A DNA stretch of 64,000 bases from Simplicispira lacusdiani. Lineage in GTDB: Bacteria > Pseudomonadota > Gammaproteobacteria > Burkholderiales > Burkholderiaceae_C. The translations under genes were made by a program, and so were the position numbers. Below are positions 35,336 to 43,656 of the stretch, in pieces. How positions within the stretch are numbered: the stretch's first letter is position 1; each line of letters begins with the position of its first letter. A model generated the notes under the pieces. The model saw only the letters and a program-made list of their open reading frames with translations. It was not told where the DNA came from and did not search any database. Location: positions 37,673-101,672 of the forward strand of contig NZ_QXGR01000014.1 of assembly GCF_003604195.1 (NCBI RefSeq), given 5' to 3'.

Positions 35336-37231
35336 TCATCCCGGCAGGGCTGGCATGGAGCGTCCCTGTTCGAACTGTGCGACGGGCATGGGTCGGGCGA
35401 AGGCGTAGCCCTGGAGCACGTCGCAGCCTTGGCTTGCGAGGTAGTCGGCCTGTTCCAGCGTTTCCACGCCCTCGGCCGTCACGTCCAACCCCAGGCCGTG
35501 GGCCATGCTGACGATGGCGGTGACGATAGTACGGCTGTGCTCGTGATGGGGCAGATCGCGCACGAAGCTGCGATCGATTTTGAGGCGTTTCATGGGCAGT
35601 TGGCGCAGGTAGGCCATGGAGGAATAGCCCGTGCCGAAGTCGTCAATGGCCAACTGCACGCCAAGCTGGCTGAGCCTGTGCAGGATGTTTGCGCCTGCGT
35701 CCATGTTGTCCATCAGCACAGTCTCTGTCAGTTCAATCTCCAGCAGGCGCGGTGCGAGCCCGGTTGCGCGCAGGATATCCATGACGGACTCCAGGAATTG
35801 GGCGTCGTGTAACTGGCGGGCCGATACGTTCACGGATATGCGCAGGGGCGCCGTGGATTGCCAGCGTGCCGCGTCGGCACAGGCGGTTCGCAGCACCCAA
35901 TAGCCTAGTTCCACGATCAGTCCGTTGTCCTCGGCCACCGCGACGGCTTCCAGCGGCGGTACGACGCCCAAAACGGGGCTTGTCCAGCGCAGCAGCGCTT
36001 CGGCACCGACCATGGTGCGGTCGTGGGCTGAGAACACGGGTTGATAGTGCAAGGACAGGCCCTTGCTGTCCTGCAGCGCCAGGCGCAGCTCCTTTTCGAC
36101 CGCCAGCCGGCGCAGCAATGCTTCGTTCATCGCCGGGTCGAAGCGTTGGCAGCGGTTCTTGCCCAGATCCTTGGCACGGTACATGGCGGTGTCGGCATGG
36201 CGTACCAGGCTGTCCATGTCCTGGGCGTCGAGAGGGAAGGTGGCGATGCCGGCGCTGCCTGTGACCTGTAGCGCTTGGCCTGAATCCGCGAAGGGCGCCT
36301 GGAAGGTGCCGATGATTCGCTGGCCGTAGCGTTCGAGAAATGCCTCGTCGAAGTCTTCCGACAGGATGAGGGCAAATTCATCGCCGCCCATGCGGCATAT
36401 CACGTCACTGGCACGCACCACGGTCTGCAGGCGCTGTGCCACCTGCAGCAGCAGCGCATCGCCTGCGGCGTGGCCATGCGTGTCGTTCATGGTTTTGAAG
36501 TTGTCGAGGTCGAGTAGCACCAGGGCCACGCTGCCGCCTGTCTGTTGGGCATGCGCTATTTCGGTGGTCAGCCGTTCGTTGAAGGCGTGGCGGTTGCCAA
36601 CGCTGGTGACAGGATCGGTGTGTGCGAGTACATCCAGCCGGGTTTCGGCATCGCGCACTGCTGCACGGCTGCGCAGCACCAGCAGGGAGGCCAGTCCCAT
36701 GGCGCCCAGTGCGATCAGCAGTGCGCTGAAGAAGTGGACGGCTAGGCGCTTGTAGACCTCCTGCATGGATTTGCGCAGATAGATCCATCCGCCAGGTTTC
36801 TGTTGTGGTCCGATGGGGTGGATCAGCTGCAATTCGTGAAGGCTGGCCTGGTCGGCTGCGCCAGCCATGGCCAGTGACGGCAGGCTGGTGGGTAGTGGGG
36901 GTTGACCGTCACGCAAGAAATCGGCGAACAGGGAACCGTCGGCGCGGTAGACACCGGCCACCAGCACCATGGGGGATGCTTGCAGCGCCTGCAGCATCTC
37001 GCGGGCGGCGCGGGCGTCGTCGAAGACCAAGGTTGCCGATACGTTGTCGGCCACGATGGCGGCCTCCACGCGGCTGTCCTGCAGTGTTGCGTGGCGGATA
37101 CCCCAGTACTCGAAGGCTGTCAGTAGCACCACTACCAGCAGCAGAGCCAGGCCCGTGGCAGTCATGCCGGTCAGTACGAGCCGGGAGGTGAGATTCGCGG
37201 GGATGTTGTCTGGGCTGGATGGCCGTTTCAT
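35336..37231 (-). CDS. Membrane CHASE8-GGDEF-EAL bifunctional c-di-GMP protein (YfiN-like input)
   Basis: A 631-aa protein: TM1 (about 17-40), a CHASE8-type periplasmic domain (about 45-155, VEAAIVADNVSATLVFDDARAAREML), TM2 (about 165-187), GGDEF (about 195-365) and EAL (about 370-620). The GGDEF site at 282-286 is intact with I-site RASD. The EAL domain has E411-A-L, AIDDFGTGYSS, LKIDRSFV and TAEGVET, so both synthesis and hydrolysis are possible. Its ATG overlaps the stop of the YfiR-like gene (ATGA). CHASE8 plus an upstream YfiR is the YfiBNR arrangement, in which YfiR represses the cyclase from the periplasm. Confidence 0.93.
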   Translation of the reverse strand: MKRPSSPDNIPANLTSRLVLTGMTATGLALLLVVVLLTAFEYWGIRHATLQDSRVEAAIVADNVSATLVFDDARAAREMLQALQASPMVLVAGVYRADGSLFADFLRDGQPPLPTSLPSLAMAGAADQASLHELQLIHPIGPQQKPGGWIYLRKSMQEVYKRLAVHFFSALLIALGAMGLASLLVLRSRAAVRDAETRLDVLAHTDPVTSVGNRHAFNERLTTEIAHAQQTGGSVALVLLDLDNFKTMNDTHGHAAGDALLLQVAQRLQTVVRASDVICRMGGDEFALILSEDFDEAFLERYGQRIIGTFQAPFADSGQALQVTGSAGIATFPLDAQDMDSLVRHADTAMYRAKDLGKNRCQRFDPAMNEALLRRLAVEKELRLALQDSKGLSLHYQPVFSAHDRTMVGAEALLRWTSPVLGVVPPLEAVAVAEDNGLIVELGYWVLRTACADAARWQSTAPLRISVNVSARQLHDAQFLESVMDILRATGLAPRLLEIELTETVLMDNMDAGANILHRLSQLGVQLAIDDFGTGYSSMAYLRQLPMKRLKIDRSFVRDLPHHEHSRTIVTAIVSMAHGLGLDVTAEGVETLEQADYLASQGCDVLQGYAFARPMPVAQFEQGRSMPALPG

Positions 37232-37770
37232 CGTACCGTCCTTGCGAGCCGCAGCAGACGGGAGCTGATCGTCAGTCCTGCACGGTTGGCAGCGGTGTTG
37301 TCCACGTCGAAAACGATGCGCCCGCCTTGTTCCACCAGTCCGATCATGACGCCGGCCCGCAGTGCGGTTGGATCATCCGAGAGTGTCAGCACGCCGCGTC
37401 GGCCATGCAGTAGCTGTTGGGTGGGGCGCTCCAGGTCGGTGCCCTGCAGCACCAGCATGCGGCATTCCTGGGCATTGCCGGGGTCGAATAAGCGCACGCG
37501 CACCTGCTGGCCATTGGGGGCCTCCTTGCCGTGCAGGGCATGGAGCGGGCGCACCAAGGGACTGAAAGCAGAAACGCACAGGCTCCAATCCTTCGCTCCA
37601 CCTGGGCTGTCAGTTGGCCATTCGACGAACTGGATGAAATTGAGGATGTAGGCCGCCTTCATGTCATGCTCCGACACCGATTGTTGCGCCCATGCTTGGC
37701 GGTGCCATGCCGGGGCGCAGGCTAGCAGCAGAAGTAAATACCAGGACACCCGGAGCAGCATGGAAGGCAT
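37228..37770 (-). CDS. YfiR family (DUF4154) periplasmic regulator
   Basis: A 180-aa exported protein with a signal peptide (hydrophobic WYLLLLLACAPAWHRQAWA, cleavage after about residue 28). The mature domain matches DUF4154/YfiR: MKAAYILNFIQFVEWP and a final TAANRAGLTISSRLLRLA. It contains two Cys in mature positions (LCVSAF, ECRMLV); in Pseudomonas YfiR, disulfides control activity. It is expected to bind and inhibit the periplasmic CHASE8 domain of the next gene. It starts three bases after the TonB-receptor gene ends and overlaps the GGDEF-EAL gene, so the three form one operon. Confidence 0.9.
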   Translation of the reverse strand: MPSMLLRVSWYLLLLLACAPAWHRQAWAQQSVSEHDMKAAYILNFIQFVEWPTDSPGGAKDWSLCVSAFSPLVRPLHALHGKEAPNGQQVRVRLFDPGNAQECRMLVLQGTDLERPTQQLLHGRRGVLTLSDDPTALRAGVMIGLVEQGGRIVFDVDNTAANRAGLTISSRLLRLARTVR

Positions 37771-37773
37771 GGC

Positions 37774-39822
37774 TCAGAACGCATGCGTGAGTTTCACGCG
37801 CAGGCTTCGTCCATCCTGCTGGAGAGCGTTGCCGCGGATTTCGAACGATACCGGGTCGGCATGGTGCCGGTTGAACAGATTGCGGATGCCGACCGACAAC
37901 TCCGTGCTGCCTGCCAGCTTGGCGGTGTATGTTAGGTGTGCCAGCAGATGGCCGGTGACGGGAGCGCCCGGGCTCAGGCGGGGAGCCATGCCGGTGATTT
38001 CAAGGCCCAGGCGGCCGTTCATCCAGGGGGCACCCTGAAAATTCCCGAAGGGACCGGACCACTGCAGCTTGACCAGGTGGCGCGGGGCATTGACCAGAGG
38101 CTCGCCGGTCAGCGTGTTGCGTGCCCTTTGCCAGCCGTAGGCCGCCTTGATTCGCAGGCCGTGGCCCCACCGGTGCTCGATTTCGGCTTCCATGCCATGC
38201 ACGCGCGCCATGGAGATATTGCTAAACGTCAGCCGTGACAGTGCGGGGATTTCGTCCAACGCGATCAGGTTGTGCACTTCGGAGTGGAAGGCTGTCAGCA
38301 GCATGCGGGTAGCGATGGTGGGCACATGCTCAATGGCCAGTTCGGTCGTGCGCACGCGCTCCGGGCGCAAAGGTACGCCGGAGTCGACCACGCCACCGGG
38401 CTGGTCCAGGCGATAGTCCTGTTCGTAGGCATTGGGCGGACGGTAGGCGGTGCCATGCAGCAGCTTGACCGTGGTCGAGGGACTGGCCCAGTGCACCAGT
38501 CCCAGCCGGGGATGGATGCTTCCGCCCTGGCCAGCTTGGTGGTCGTAGCGTAGGCCGGTGTGCAGGGCCAGGTCGGGGCGCAGGGCCCATTCGTCCTGGA
38601 GGTAGGCGGCCAGTACCTGGCCTTTGCGGCGCGTATCAAGGTAGGTGGCGGTGGGGGCTTGGTCGGCATTGAATTGTGCGATGTGAGTGTCGCGGCGGTA
38701 GTCCAGTCCCCATGCCAGCTTGTGCAGGGCTAGGGTGGTGCTGACCCATTGCAGTTCGGCGCCCCACCACTGCCCTTGAGCCGAATCGTGGTTCACCGTG
38801 ATGGGTGGGTAGTCATAAACGTAATCGCCCGCATAGCGGTACCGACCAGCATGCAGCCGGGTCGTCAGGTCGATGCCGGGCGCCAGCTTTGCGGTGTATT
38901 CGGCGGCCATGCGAGTGTTCTCGTCCAGGGTGAACGATCGGGGATCGTTGAAACGCTGGGAAAAAGCGGCCGTCGGGATGCCCTTGATGCGTTCACCGTG
39001 AGCAAGGGAAAGTGATAGTCCTTCATGCCGCATGCGCGCGAACACCCGGGTGCTGCGGTCGTAGTCCAGTCCGCTCGCTACACCGTGGTTGTCGTCGGGA
39101 GTGTCATACAGGGGAAAGTAGAGGTCTTTGCCGCGTTCGCTGGATCGTGCCACCGACACCAGCCACCTGGTATCCCTTGCATCTACCGTGCTCCAATTGC
39201 CCTGCAGTCGGCCGTGGCCCTTGCTGCCGATTTCCATGCTGGCGCTAGCGCCAGCGAGTTGGGTGAGGTCCTTGGTGATGACATTGACCACGCCGAAAAA
39301 GGCATTCGCGCCGTAGATGGCAGAACCGGGGCCGGGCAGGAATTCCACGCGCTCAATCAGATCGGTATCGATGATGAAGTCGGTGCCAATGGCGGCCTGG
39401 TCATAGACGTTGTCGTTGTAGCGCACCCCGTCCACGAGCAGGAGCACCCGGGTGTTGTAGTCTCCCGGTGTGGCGAAGCCTCGCATGCCCAGATAGTGGT
39501 AGCTGCGGTCGTAGCTGGTGTAGAGCCCGCGCATTCCGTTCAAGATGTCTGCCAGCGTGCGGTAGCCGAAGGTGCGGATGTCGTCGGCAGTGACCACGCT
39601 CATGGCGGCCGGTGCTTCCAGCAGTGTCTGGGCATAGCGGCTCGCCGTGCGCACTTCCATCTGCATGAGTGTCTCAAGCGGCAGGCCGGCGATGTCGTCA
39701 CCATGCGCTGCTGCATGGCTGGCATTACCGGCGAGCAGCGCAACGGCAAGCAATACCAAGCGCAGGGAGCCACGGGGGCAAGAGAGGGTAGGCCTGGCTG
39801 GATTTCGGAGCGTGGGATGCAT
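37774..39822 (-). CDS. TonB-dependent outer-membrane receptor
   Basis: A 682-aa protein with a signal peptide ending near AGNASHAAA. A plug domain follows (TLMQMEVRTASRYAQTLLEAPAAMSVVTADDIRTFGYRTLADILNGMRGL, VLLLVDGVRYND, RVEFLPGPGSAIYGANAFFGVVNVITK) and then a beta-barrel ending in a C-terminal Phe. The ligand is unknown. It is the first gene of the operon with yfiR-like and the GGDEF-EAL gene. GC is somewhat lower than around 10-30 kb. In the classical YfiBNR system an OmpA-like lipoprotein occupies the outer-membrane role; here a TonB receptor takes that place. Confidence 0.92.
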   Translation of the reverse strand: MHPTLRNPARPTLSCPRGSLRLVLLAVALLAGNASHAAAHGDDIAGLPLETLMQMEVRTASRYAQTLLEAPAAMSVVTADDIRTFGYRTLADILNGMRGLYTSYDRSYHYLGMRGFATPGDYNTRVLLLVDGVRYNDNVYDQAAIGTDFIIDTDLIERVEFLPGPGSAIYGANAFFGVVNVITKDLTQLAGASASMEIGSKGHGRLQGNWSTVDARDTRWLVSVARSSERGKDLYFPLYDTPDDNHGVASGLDYDRSTRVFARMRHEGLSLSLAHGERIKGIPTAAFSQRFNDPRSFTLDENTRMAAEYTAKLAPGIDLTTRLHAGRYRYAGDYVYDYPPITVNHDSAQGQWWGAELQWVSTTLALHKLAWGLDYRRDTHIAQFNADQAPTATYLDTRRKGQVLAAYLQDEWALRPDLALHTGLRYDHQAGQGGSIHPRLGLVHWASPSTTVKLLHGTAYRPPNAYEQDYRLDQPGGVVDSGVPLRPERVRTTELAIEHVPTIATRMLLTAFHSEVHNLIALDEIPALSRLTFSNISMARVHGMEAEIEHRWGHGLRIKAAYGWQRARNTLTGEPLVNAPRHLVKLQWSGPFGNFQGAPWMNGRLGLEITGMAPRLSPGAPVTGHLLAHLTYTAKLAGSTELSVGIRNLFNRHHADPVSFEIRGNALQQDGRSLRVKLTHAF

Positions 39823-39849
39823 TTGGGATGGCGCGCAATCGGGGCATGG

Positions 39850-39861
39850 TGCACCGGTGCA
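39850..39861. promoter_or_regulatory. Perfect 12-bp palindrome upstream of the TonB-receptor operon
   Basis: TGCACCGGTGCA, 28 bases before the receptor start codon. The position fits an operator or activator site; no matching regulator is nearby. Confidence 0.4.
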
Positions 39862-40006
39862 ACCCTGTGTGCCGACCGTTCATGCCAAGGGGCATGGGCT
39901 GCATGTAAGAAATTGCAACGATTGCGGCATCATAGCCATCCTGCTCTGTCGAGGGATGGGGGGATGCCCACCCCTCCTGTGCCGGGCAGGGGAGGGGGGC
40001 ACGAGG

Positions 40007-40981
40007 TCAGTTGACCATGACCAGCTTGCCCTGGACGCTGCGTGAGCCCATGCGGGCGTAGGCCGCGGGCAGCTCGGCCATGGGCATGGTGCGGTCGATC
40101 ACCGGCTTGATCTTGCCCTGCGCGTACCACTGGGCCAGTTCCATCATCATGGCCGCGTTGGCCTTGGGTTCGCGCTTGGAGAATTCGCCCCAGAACACGC
40201 CCACGATGGAGGCGCCCTTGAGCAGCGGCAGGTTCAGCGGCAGCGCGGGGATGGGACCGGAGGCGAAACCCACCACGAGGTAGCGGCCGCGCCAGGCGAT
40301 GGAGCGGAAGGCCGGCTCGGCGAAGTCGCCGCCCACCGGGTCGTAGATGACGTCCGGGCCCTTGCCGCCGGTCAGGCGCTTGAGAGCCTCGCGCAGGTCT
40401 TCGTTGCTGTAGTTGATGGTGGCGTCGGCACCCAGCGAGGTGCACAGGGCGCATTTTTCATCGGTGGAGGCGGCGGCGATCACCGTGGCGCCCATGGCCT
40501 TGGCGATCTGGATGGCCGCCGTGCCCACGCCACCGGCCGCGCCGAGCACCAGCACGGTCTCGCCGGCCTTGAGCTGGGCGCGGTCCACCAGCGCGTGGTG
40601 CGAGGTGGCGTAGATCATGATGAAGGCGGCCGCGTCCACGTGCGGGAAGCCGGGCGGCAGGGGCATGCACAGCGCGGCCGGGGCGATGGTGTGGGTGCCG
40701 AAGCCGCCGGTGCCCGACAGGCAGGCCACGTTCTGGCCAGGTTGCAGGTGGGTCACGCCCTCGCCCACGGCCTGCACCACGCCCGCGTATTCCGAGCCGG
40801 GCACGAAGGGCAGTGGGGGCTTCATCTGGTATTTGTTCTGCACGATCAGCAGGTCGGGGAAATTCAGGCTGGCGGCCTTGATCTCCACCAGCACCTCACC
40901 GGCCTTGGGGGCGGGAGTGGGCAGTTCGGTCCAGGTCAGGGCTTCGACGCCCGTGGGGTTGGTGCATAGCCATGCGTGCAT
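40007..40981 (-). CDS. Zinc-independent MDR quinone oxidoreductase (NADPH:quinone reductase-like)
   Basis: A 324-aa medium-chain dehydrogenase/reductase. Motifs: VEIKAASLNFPDLLIVQNKYQMKPPLPFVPGSEYAGVV (QOR-type N-domain, without the catalytic zinc Cys), then the Rossmann motif VLVLGAAGGVGTAAIQIAKAMGATV. It probably reduces quinones or enoyl-type substrates with NADPH. The ATG at 40981 starts at MHAWLCTNPTG as in homologues; a longer upstream frame is not supported. It is divergent from surE. Confidence 0.9.
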   Translation of the reverse strand: MHAWLCTNPTGVEALTWTELPTPAPKAGEVLVEIKAASLNFPDLLIVQNKYQMKPPLPFVPGSEYAGVVQAVGEGVTHLQPGQNVACLSGTGGFGTHTIAPAALCMPLPPGFPHVDAAAFIMIYATSHHALVDRAQLKAGETVLVLGAAGGVGTAAIQIAKAMGATVIAAASTDEKCALCTSLGADATINYSNEDLREALKRLTGGKGPDVIYDPVGGDFAEPAFRSIAWRGRYLVVGFASGPIPALPLNLPLLKGASIVGVFWGEFSKREPKANAAMMMELAQWYAQGKIKPVIDRTMPMAELPAAYARMGSRSVQGKLVMVN

Positions 40982-41081
40982 GGGATGTGTCTCCGGTCGT
41001 TGGGAGGCGGAATGATAGGACGGGGGTGGCCGGTCGCGATGTCCCACGAGCGACGCGGCCTGGGGATGGCAGGGGGCCGCC

Positions 41082-41087
41082 TACAAT
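41082..41087 (+). promoter_or_regulatory. Candidate -10 box of surE
   Basis: TACAAT in CCTACAATCC, 22 bases before the surE ATG. No convincing -35 at the right spacing. Proposed as the promoter of the surE-pcm-nlpD-rluD unit. Confidence 0.45.
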
Positions 41088-41108
41088 CCGTTGCACACTG
41101 CCCGTACC

Positions 41109-41897
41109 ATGAAAATCCTTATTTCCAACGACGATGGCTACCAGGCGCCCGGCATCGTGGCGCTGCACGCGGCACTGTCCACGGTGGCCGAGGTGGAGGT
41201 GGTGGCGCCCGAGCACAACAATAGCGCCAAGTCTAACGCCCTGACGCTGCATTCGCCGCTGTACGTGCACCAGGCGCACAACGGTTTCCGCTATATCAAT
41301 GGCACGCCGGCCGACTGCGTGCACATCGCGCTGACCGGGTTGCTCGGCTACCGGCCGGACCTGGTGGTCTCGGGCATCAACAACGGCGCCAACATGGGCG
41401 ACGACACGATCTACTCGGGCACCGTGGGGGCCGCCATGGAGGGCTATCTGTTCGGCATCCCGTCGATCGCGTTCTCCCAGGTGGACAAAGGCTGGGGCGA
41501 GATCGAGGCGGCCGCGCAGAAGGCGGCTGACATCGTCCGCCAGATGGCGGTGCAGGGCCTGGTGGGGCAGGCACCCTGGCTTCTCAACGTGAACATTCCC
41601 AACCTGCCGCTGCAGGCGCTGCGCCCTTTGAAGCTGTGCCGCCTGGGCCGGCGCCATGCGGCCGAGCGCGTGATCACCCAGCAAAGCCCGCGCGGCGAGA
41701 CCATGTACTGGATCGGCGGCGCCGGCGCCGCCAAGGACGATGCCGAGGGAACGGATTTCCATGCCACGGCGGCGGGCCATGTCTCGGTGACGCCGCTCAA
41801 GGTCGACCTCACCGACCATGAGAACCTGGGGTATTGGGCCCAGACGGCGGCGCGCCTGGCATCCGCCGCCCCTGCGGCGGCCATGGGGGAGGGTTGA
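41109..41897 (+). CDS. surE: 5'/3'-nucleotidase SurE
   Basis: A 262-aa metal-dependent nucleotidase. The N-terminus MKILISNDDGYQAPGI contains the two Asp metal ligands (D8, D9). NNSAKSNALTL and SGINNGANMGDDTIYSGTVGAAMEG complete the active site. It hydrolyses nucleoside monophosphates and helps stress survival. The ATG at 41109 is the standard start; an in-frame ATG 18 bases upstream would precede the conserved N-terminus. The stop overlaps the pcm start by one base (TGATG). Confidence 0.96.
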   Translation: MKILISNDDGYQAPGIVALHAALSTVAEVEVVAPEHNNSAKSNALTLHSPLYVHQAHNGFRYINGTPADCVHIALTGLLGYRPDLVVSGINNGANMGDDTIYSGTVGAAMEGYLFGIPSIAFSQVDKGWGEIEAAAQKAADIVRQMAVQGLVGQAPWLLNVNIPNLPLQALRPLKLCRLGRRHAAERVITQQSPRGETMYWIGGAGAAKDDAEGTDFHATAAGHVSVTPLKVDLTDHENLGYWAQTAARLASAAPAAAMGEG

Positions 41898-42676
41898 TGC
41901 AGCAGCGCCGTCCCGGTTTTCCCGCGCGGATTCCCTTGCCTGCGGCAGGGCACCGGCCGCAGGCCGTCAGTGCGCCGCGATCCAGTGCCCCGACTCCGGT
42001 GCCGGTACCTGCCGGGCTGGGGCTGGATTCGGCGGCCGTGCGCGCGCGCATGGTGCAGCGGCTCGCGGCCTCCGGCATCGCCGCGCCGCAGGTGCTGCGG
42101 GCCATGGGGGCCGTGGAGCGGCACCGCTTCGTGGATACGGGCCTGGTCAACCAGGCCTATGAAGACACCAGCCTGCCCATCGGGCTCGGGCAGACCATTT
42201 CCAAGCCCAGCGTCGTGGCACGCATGGCCGAGTTGCTGCTGGGCGCCGACATCGTGCGCACGGCGGGGGGGCTGGGGCGGGTGCTGGAGATCGGCACGGG
42301 CTGCGGCTACCAGGCAGCGGTCCTGAGCTGTCTGGCCCGCGAGGTCTATAGCATCGAGCGGCTGCGCGGGCTGCACGACAAGGCGCGCACCAATCTGCGT
42401 CCGCTGCGGCTGGCCAATGTGCATCTGCTGTTCGGTGATGGGATGGCCGGCTTTGCCAAGGGTGCGCCCTACGCGGGCATCGTTGCGGCTGCAGGAGGTG
42501 CCGGCGTGCCGCCGCAGTGGTGCGAGCAACTGGCGGTGGGGGGGCGGCTGGTGGCGCCCATCGCCGGAGCCGATGGGCAGCAGATGCTGCTGGTGGTGGA
42601 CAAGACGGCGCACGCATTGAAACAAACCGTACTCGAACCCGTGCATTTTGTCCCCCTAAAATCGGGCGTTGCCTGA
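41897..42676 (+). CDS. pcm: Protein-L-isoaspartate O-methyltransferase
   Basis: A 259-aa SAM-dependent repair enzyme that methylates isoaspartyl residues in damaged proteins. The core starts near residue 50 (RMVQRLAASGIAAPQVLRAMGAVERHRFV), with GLGQTISKPSVVARM and SAM motif I RVLEIGTGCGYQAAVLS. The first 50 residues are a Pro/Ala/Arg-rich extension not found in E. coli Pcm (about 208 aa). It sits in the usual surE-pcm-nlpD order and is translationally coupled to surE. Confidence 0.94.
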   Translation: MQQRRPGFPARIPLPAAGHRPQAVSAPRSSAPTPVPVPAGLGLDSAAVRARMVQRLAASGIAAPQVLRAMGAVERHRFVDTGLVNQAYEDTSLPIGLGQTISKPSVVARMAELLLGADIVRTAGGLGRVLEIGTGCGYQAAVLSCLAREVYSIERLRGLHDKARTNLRPLRLANVHLLFGDGMAGFAKGAPYAGIVAAAGGAGVPPQWCEQLAVGGRLVAPIAGADGQQMLLVVDKTAHALKQTVLEPVHFVPLKSGVA

Positions 42677-42688
42677 AGGGAATTGCTT

Positions 42689-43621
42689 ATGTTCGTATCG
42701 TGTGGTCGTGGTCTCTGGGTTTCTGTTGCGCTGGCGAGCCTGGTGCTGGCTGGTTGCGGCACCCGCATGACCAGGGCCCCCGTGGAAGACCGTGGAACCG
42801 CTGTCACGGTGCCGGTGCAGCCCGGCGAGGTGGTCGCCGCGCCTGCCGCCGCCAGGCCTCTGCCTGGCGCGGAAAACGCGGGCAAGCCGGGTTACTACAC
42901 CGTCAAGCCCGGGGACACCCTGATCCGCATCGGCCTGGACAGCGGCCAAAGCTGGAAAGACCTGGCGCGCTGGAACAACCTGGACAACCCCAACCTGATC
43001 GAAGTCGGCCAGGTGCTGCGAGTGGTGGCGCCGTCCGCGATGCTGGCGTCTTCCGGCGCGGAGTCCACCGGGGTCGTGACGCGCCCCGTGACGGCTTCGA
43101 CGGTGGCGCCTGCGCCCGTGGCCTCGGCGCCCAAGTCTGGCGCGTCGAACGGCGCGGCGCCGGCTCCGGTGGCGCCCGCGGCGCCTGCGGCGTCCGCGCC
43201 TGCGCCCGCCCCCGTGGCGGTGGCTCCCGCGCCTGCGGCGCCGGCCGGGGAGGATGAGGTCGGCTTTATCTGGCCGGCGCCGGGCGCGCTGCTGGCCGGT
43301 TTCGACGAAGCCCGCAACAAAGGCTATGACATCGGCGGCAAGGCTGGCGACCCCGTGCTGGCCGCAGCGGACGGCCGGGTGGTCTATGCCGGCGCGGGTC
43401 TGCGCGGGTACGGAAACCTGATCATCCTCAAGCACAACAACACCTTCCTCACGGCCTATGCCCACAACCAGGCGCTGCTGGTGAAGGAGGACCAGTCGGT
43501 GCGCAAGGGTCAGAAGATCGCCGAGATGGGCAGCACCGATACCGACCGCGTGAAGCTGCATTTCGAGATCCGCCGCCAGGGCAAGCCGGTCGACCCGGCG
43601 CGTTACCTGCCCGCCCGTTGA
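42689..43621 (+). CDS. nlpD: NlpD-like lipoprotein, LysM plus degenerate M23 (LytM) domain
   Basis: A 310-aa lipoprotein with lipobox LAGC (about residue 23). A LysM domain (about 66-110, YYTVKPGDTLIRIGLDSGQSWKDLARWNNL) is followed by an Ala/Pro-rich linker and a LytM/M23 domain (about 190-305). The first zinc motif is changed (KGYDIGG lacks the His of HxxxD), while KLHFEIR remains. It should therefore be a non-catalytic amidase activator like E. coli NlpD. The ATG at 42689 has a GAAGGG ribosome site; a TTG two codons upstream is less likely. rpoS, which often follows nlpD, is replaced here by a pseudouridine synthase. Confidence 0.93.
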   Translation: MFVSCGRGLWVSVALASLVLAGCGTRMTRAPVEDRGTAVTVPVQPGEVVAAPAAARPLPGAENAGKPGYYTVKPGDTLIRIGLDSGQSWKDLARWNNLDNPNLIEVGQVLRVVAPSAMLASSGAESTGVVTRPVTASTVAPAPVASAPKSGASNGAAPAPVAPAAPAASAPAPAPVAVAPAPAAPAGEDEVGFIWPAPGALLAGFDEARNKGYDIGGKAGDPVLAAADGRVVYAGAGLRGYGNLIILKHNNTFLTAYAHNQALLVKEDQSVRKGQKIAEMGSTDTDRVKLHFEIRRQGKPVDPARYLPAR

Positions 43622-43656
43622 GGCCCGCAGTGGCTGCCATGCTGCCCGGAGGGGCG

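Noticed and set aside
39971..39997. CCCCTCC / GGAGGGG hairpin between the quinone reductase and the TonB receptor
   Set aside because: Long loop and no T-run in either direction; too weak to call a terminator.
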